The notes under the pieces: model-generated
What the model was told of the DNA's origin: nothing
What the model saw: the letters and a program-made list of their open reading frames with translations, nothing else
Database searches by the model: none
Part shown: piece by piece, positions 60,959 to 64,000 of the stretch
Position numbering within the stretch: position 1 is the first letter of the stretch
Layout of the letters: every line of letters begins with the position of its first letter
Made by a program: the position numbers and the translations under genes
Assembly: GCA_028023455.1 (NCBI GenBank)
Contig: JAQFVV010006311.1
Location: 1,244,001-1,308,000, forward strand
DNA: 64,000 nucleotides
Direction: 5' to 3'
From: Epiperipatus broadwayi
Lineage: Eukaryota > Onychophora > Udeonychophora > Euonychophora > Peripatidae

Positions 60959-62889
60959 CAATTAGAAACAGTGCTAAAAATAAATAAAGTTTTATGTGAT
61001 GGTAAATTAATTTTCTATCTCAAAATTCATTGCCAGAAAATTATCAAAAATCAATGAATTTGCTTTTGGCCTGTTTTTTTAAATATGAGTGCCTTCCTAC
61101 TCTCTATGTTTGATTAATTGAAAGGAATAAAAATTCACAATCTACTATTTGATTACTCAAATGGCACATGAATTTCTAAAATCAAACATATAATTACTAC
61201 TATTGTTTAATTTTGAATATGTCTTTATGCTGAGCAATTTAAGTTATACCATTTTTAGTAACATGCTTTTATGCTAAAGAAAAATGCTAAAAATCTTAAT
61301 TAAAAACAAAACAAAAAACAAATCAAACAATTTACTTCTTTTGATATATTTTTAGCCTAGGACCATGTTTATGCATTAATTGTTATAATTAAAAAAACAT
61401 AAAAGCATGAATAAAGTTTTAAATTTTATAAGATTTTTAATATTTTAAAAAATCTTAATCTATTTTTAATTTAATCATAAAATATGATTACTTTCATGTA
61501 GAGTTTAAAAATATCAATTTCCTTTGAGGCTAATTTTTACATAATTTAATAATGAATTTATGATAATATATTTTCTCACTAAGTTTTAATTTTTATAGCT
61601 AAATAATTTTTCTAACTAAATGATCTTTAAAATAAATTAGAAAACTATTGATATTATAAACTTTTAAATTTTAAACTTTTCTGAATGAATAAAATTTCAC
61701 CTTTTTGATGATAATTGCTATCAGAATATTATATATTTAAGAGCAAAAAATGTAACAGCTTTTAAATAGACCACTGCAGAGAAAAAAAAATCTTCAATAA
61801 TCCCAAATGCCAATCAATGAAGAAGTAAACACTGATCAATATTGCTAATGCTGATAAACTTGTTTTACTCTAACTAAAAATAACAAATATCACTTTTGCA
61901 AATAATTTTTGAATGACTAGCTAGATTAGCTATAGATTATCTATGGAAAAAATGTAAATCTTGTTCAAAACTCTAAAGTCTTATCTAGTTCAATTTGAAC
62001 ACCAATTCATGGATAAAGAAGATGGATATGGTTAATCGATATGTTTCAAACCTTAGGAGAAAAAAACATTGATTTATAGAAGAGCCACTCAGCAACTACC
62101 TTTTCTATTATGGTATTAAAATTGATAACCTGAAGCTTTCCACTAGTTTAAGGTTTGAACATTAAGAGGTAGTTTACTTAGATGGACTTAATACTTAGAT
62201 AGTAAATATTTTAATTTTTCAGCATTCTTATTACTCTTTAATTATCTTGGTATTACAGTTTGACAAATTCTTAATGTCTATTACTTGTTAATTATTTATT
62301 CAAATATTCATTATCAAATTATATGTGTTACATCCACACATACACATGAATTTACACACATATATCATTCATAAATTTGTATGTCATATGTGTATATATA
62401 ATATTTAAAAAGCATAACAATTAAATATATTTTAAGCTTCTTTTTTAAAATGTTTTTATCTAGTTATATGTTTTATTTTATCACTTATAAAGTTATTTTA
62501 ACAAGTCATTAACATATTAATGACTTTAAGTACTGTAGTTATTAAATAAAAATGAAGAAAAATAGCAAATATGTATATTTTTTTAAAAAATACTAAATAT
62601 TAATATCTTTTAAAAGTGCAATAGAGTTTTAACAAAAAAAATCTGTTGTTCACTTTGTTCCAATGACAGATTATCCCACAAATCCATTAGGCATCTACTT
62701 AAGGCTTGGACAAAACAGTTTTGTTCACAAGAAACAGACAAACAAAAACTGTCAAATTCTTTTATTGAAAATCAACTCATTGTAGTTAAATAAAAAACAC
62801 GTGATTGTGATGCTCAGCTAATGTTTAAAGAGTAGTCATATAAGTCTTAGTTTGTAATTTGGTACAAGAGAATTGTGTGATTTTTTAAC
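60959..62889. other. Non-coding stretch
   Basis: No gene is seen; a CA/TA-rich patch lies near 62330-62400. Confidence 0.5.
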
Positions 62890-64000
62890 ACTCATTTGAA
62901 GAAAAAGAGTGTAGCTCTAGAGAAAAATTAGAGACAATCTTAAATAAGTATGTAATGGACATAGAAAAGATGTTAGACATAAAGAAAAGAGTAATAACAA
63001 ACATGATGAGGCAGGGAAGAAATTGAAAAATGGCTAGGCAAGAGGTTTAGATGGATGGACAGCAGAGATTGTGAAAAATTTGGGAAAATAGGAGAAAATT
63101 AAATCTATTATCATACTTTAATAAAATGGTACAGAATATAGAATTTCCAGATAGCTGGAATAATATAAGAGTAAGGCTATTATTTAAAGGAAAGGGTAAT
63201 GACTATAGAAAAGTAAACAATTATAGACTGATAGTAGTAACATCAGTATTATACAAGGTTTTTGCATATATGGTGGCAAAATAGATGGAAAAAATAATGT
63301 AGTGGGAGAAATGCAAGAGGGTTTAAGAATGAATAGGCATATAGGAGATAGTTTTTTTGTAGACAGACAACTTATATATATATATATGAGTAAGAATACA
63401 AGTAGGCAGTTATATATGGTCTTTATAGATATAGAAAAGACATATAATAGAGTAAATAGGAATAGATTATGGGTAAATTTAGTAAATTTGGGAATAAATG
63501 GAGCTTTGGTGGATCTTATTAAGGGATTGTATGAAAATAATTACTATACATGTCAATTAAAAATATAGAATCAGTGAGAGTTAAAAATGGGGTGGAACTA
63601 AGGCAAGGATGCCCAATGTTATCTATTTTGTTTTTGTTATATTTGAAAGAAATGGAGAAAGCAATAGAATAAAAAGATGGGTAGAGATATTAATATATGG
63701 CAAGCGAGTGTATAAATTATCAGGTATTTTATTTGCTGATGATATCTTCTTGGGCATATCTTCTTGTGCACAGAAAGTAGGGAAGATATTGTGCAAAGGT
63801 AGGTAAAGGGATGGGGATTATGATGACAAATACTGAAGAAAGAGAGGAGAAATAATTTTTATTGGGCGATACAAAGTTAAATGTGATGAATAGGTATAAC
63901 TATTTGGGAATCGTCTTAAGTAATCAGAGAAATTTCTTGGATGAATGGGAGAAAAAATTGATAAATGAAACAAAGAAGAGAAAAGGAATGATAAAGAAAT
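62890..64000 (+). pseudogene. LINE reverse transcriptase, runs off the window
   Basis: Plus-strand frames show, in order, a linker segment (RNKAPGLDG-type region decayed near 63040), VRLLFKGKGNDYRKVNNYR near 63170-63225 (fingers), an 88-codon open part (63302-63565) with MVFIDIEKTYNRV (motif A; the usual F is T-Y here) and GALVDLIKGLYENN, then LRQGCP near 63598 (motif B) and GILFADDIFL near 63723-63752 (motif C). YLGIV follows near 63903. Frameshifts separate the pieces, so this copy is dead. It is a third LINE lineage, different from the RTE copies and from the 13.7/38/48 kb family. Its C-terminus lies beyond 64000. Confidence 0.8.

Noticed and set aside
1-64000. CRISPR array, operon or prokaryotic defence system
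   Set aside because: No regularly spaced repeats and no bacterial gene organisation; all identified elements are eukaryotic.

Overview
The window looks like non-coding nuclear DNA of an AT-rich animal, most likely an invertebrate. By eye about three quarters of the bases are A or T. No intact host gene, exon chain, operon or CRISPR array is visible. The recognisable protein-like stretches are fragments of eukaryotic mobile elements: RTE-type and other non-LTR retrotransposons, Penelope-like elements with GIY-YIG endonucleases, two hAT transposases and one LTR element. Species cannot be named from this sequence.

Layout. 1-3930: an unidentified, frame-broken coding block in which many of the stops are TGA at places where tryptophan reads well. 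It is interrupted by a Penelope-type inverted-repeat insertion (248-827) and a degraded copy of repeat family A (about 2722-3236). 4390-6445: decayed minus-strand RTE. 6446-12859: AT-rich, no gene. 12860-14820: 3' ends of two different LINE families; the second carries a 431-bp insertion (13952-14382) with a 13-bp target duplication and a well-formed hammerhead ribozyme. 14827-14992: hairpin. 16.2-23.1 kb: short repeats, a family-A insertion with a 14-bp target duplication, and three tRNA-derived SINEs. 23860-27115: hAT transposase pseudogene (KIAA1586/ZNF862-like), split by a 1.6-kb inverted family-A array with a 13-bp target duplication. 29290-33065: remains of Penelope-like elements, including an open GIY-YIG frame. 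34298-35485: minus-strand RTE reverse transcriptase with a 270-codon open frame. 35592-37185: a second inverted array (family B). 38030-39365 and 47950-48340: LINE copies. 40525-43851: an LTR element with two 1,224-bp LTRs and only 879 bp inside. 43950-45430: a second hAT (ZBED5/GTF2IRD2-like). 46150-46620: Penelope 3' fragment. 48341-54991: no gene. 54992-57830: near full-length minus-strand RTE (endonuclease plus RT, broken). 58199-58338: tRNA-derived SINE with a perfect target duplication. 58748-60105: Penelope element with inverted flanks and an 11-bp target duplication. 60537-60958: near-perfect 198-bp-arm palindrome. 62890-64000: another LINE RT running off the window.

The elements do not work together as a pathway. 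The main story is nested insertion. Target duplications order several events: repeat A landed inside an already present hAT copy, and the ribozyme-bearing unit landed inside a LINE copy. The points most worth following are the hammerhead ribozyme, the TGA-rich block at the left end, the two inverted arrays, the shared 3' tail on different tRNA-like heads, and the compact LTR element.
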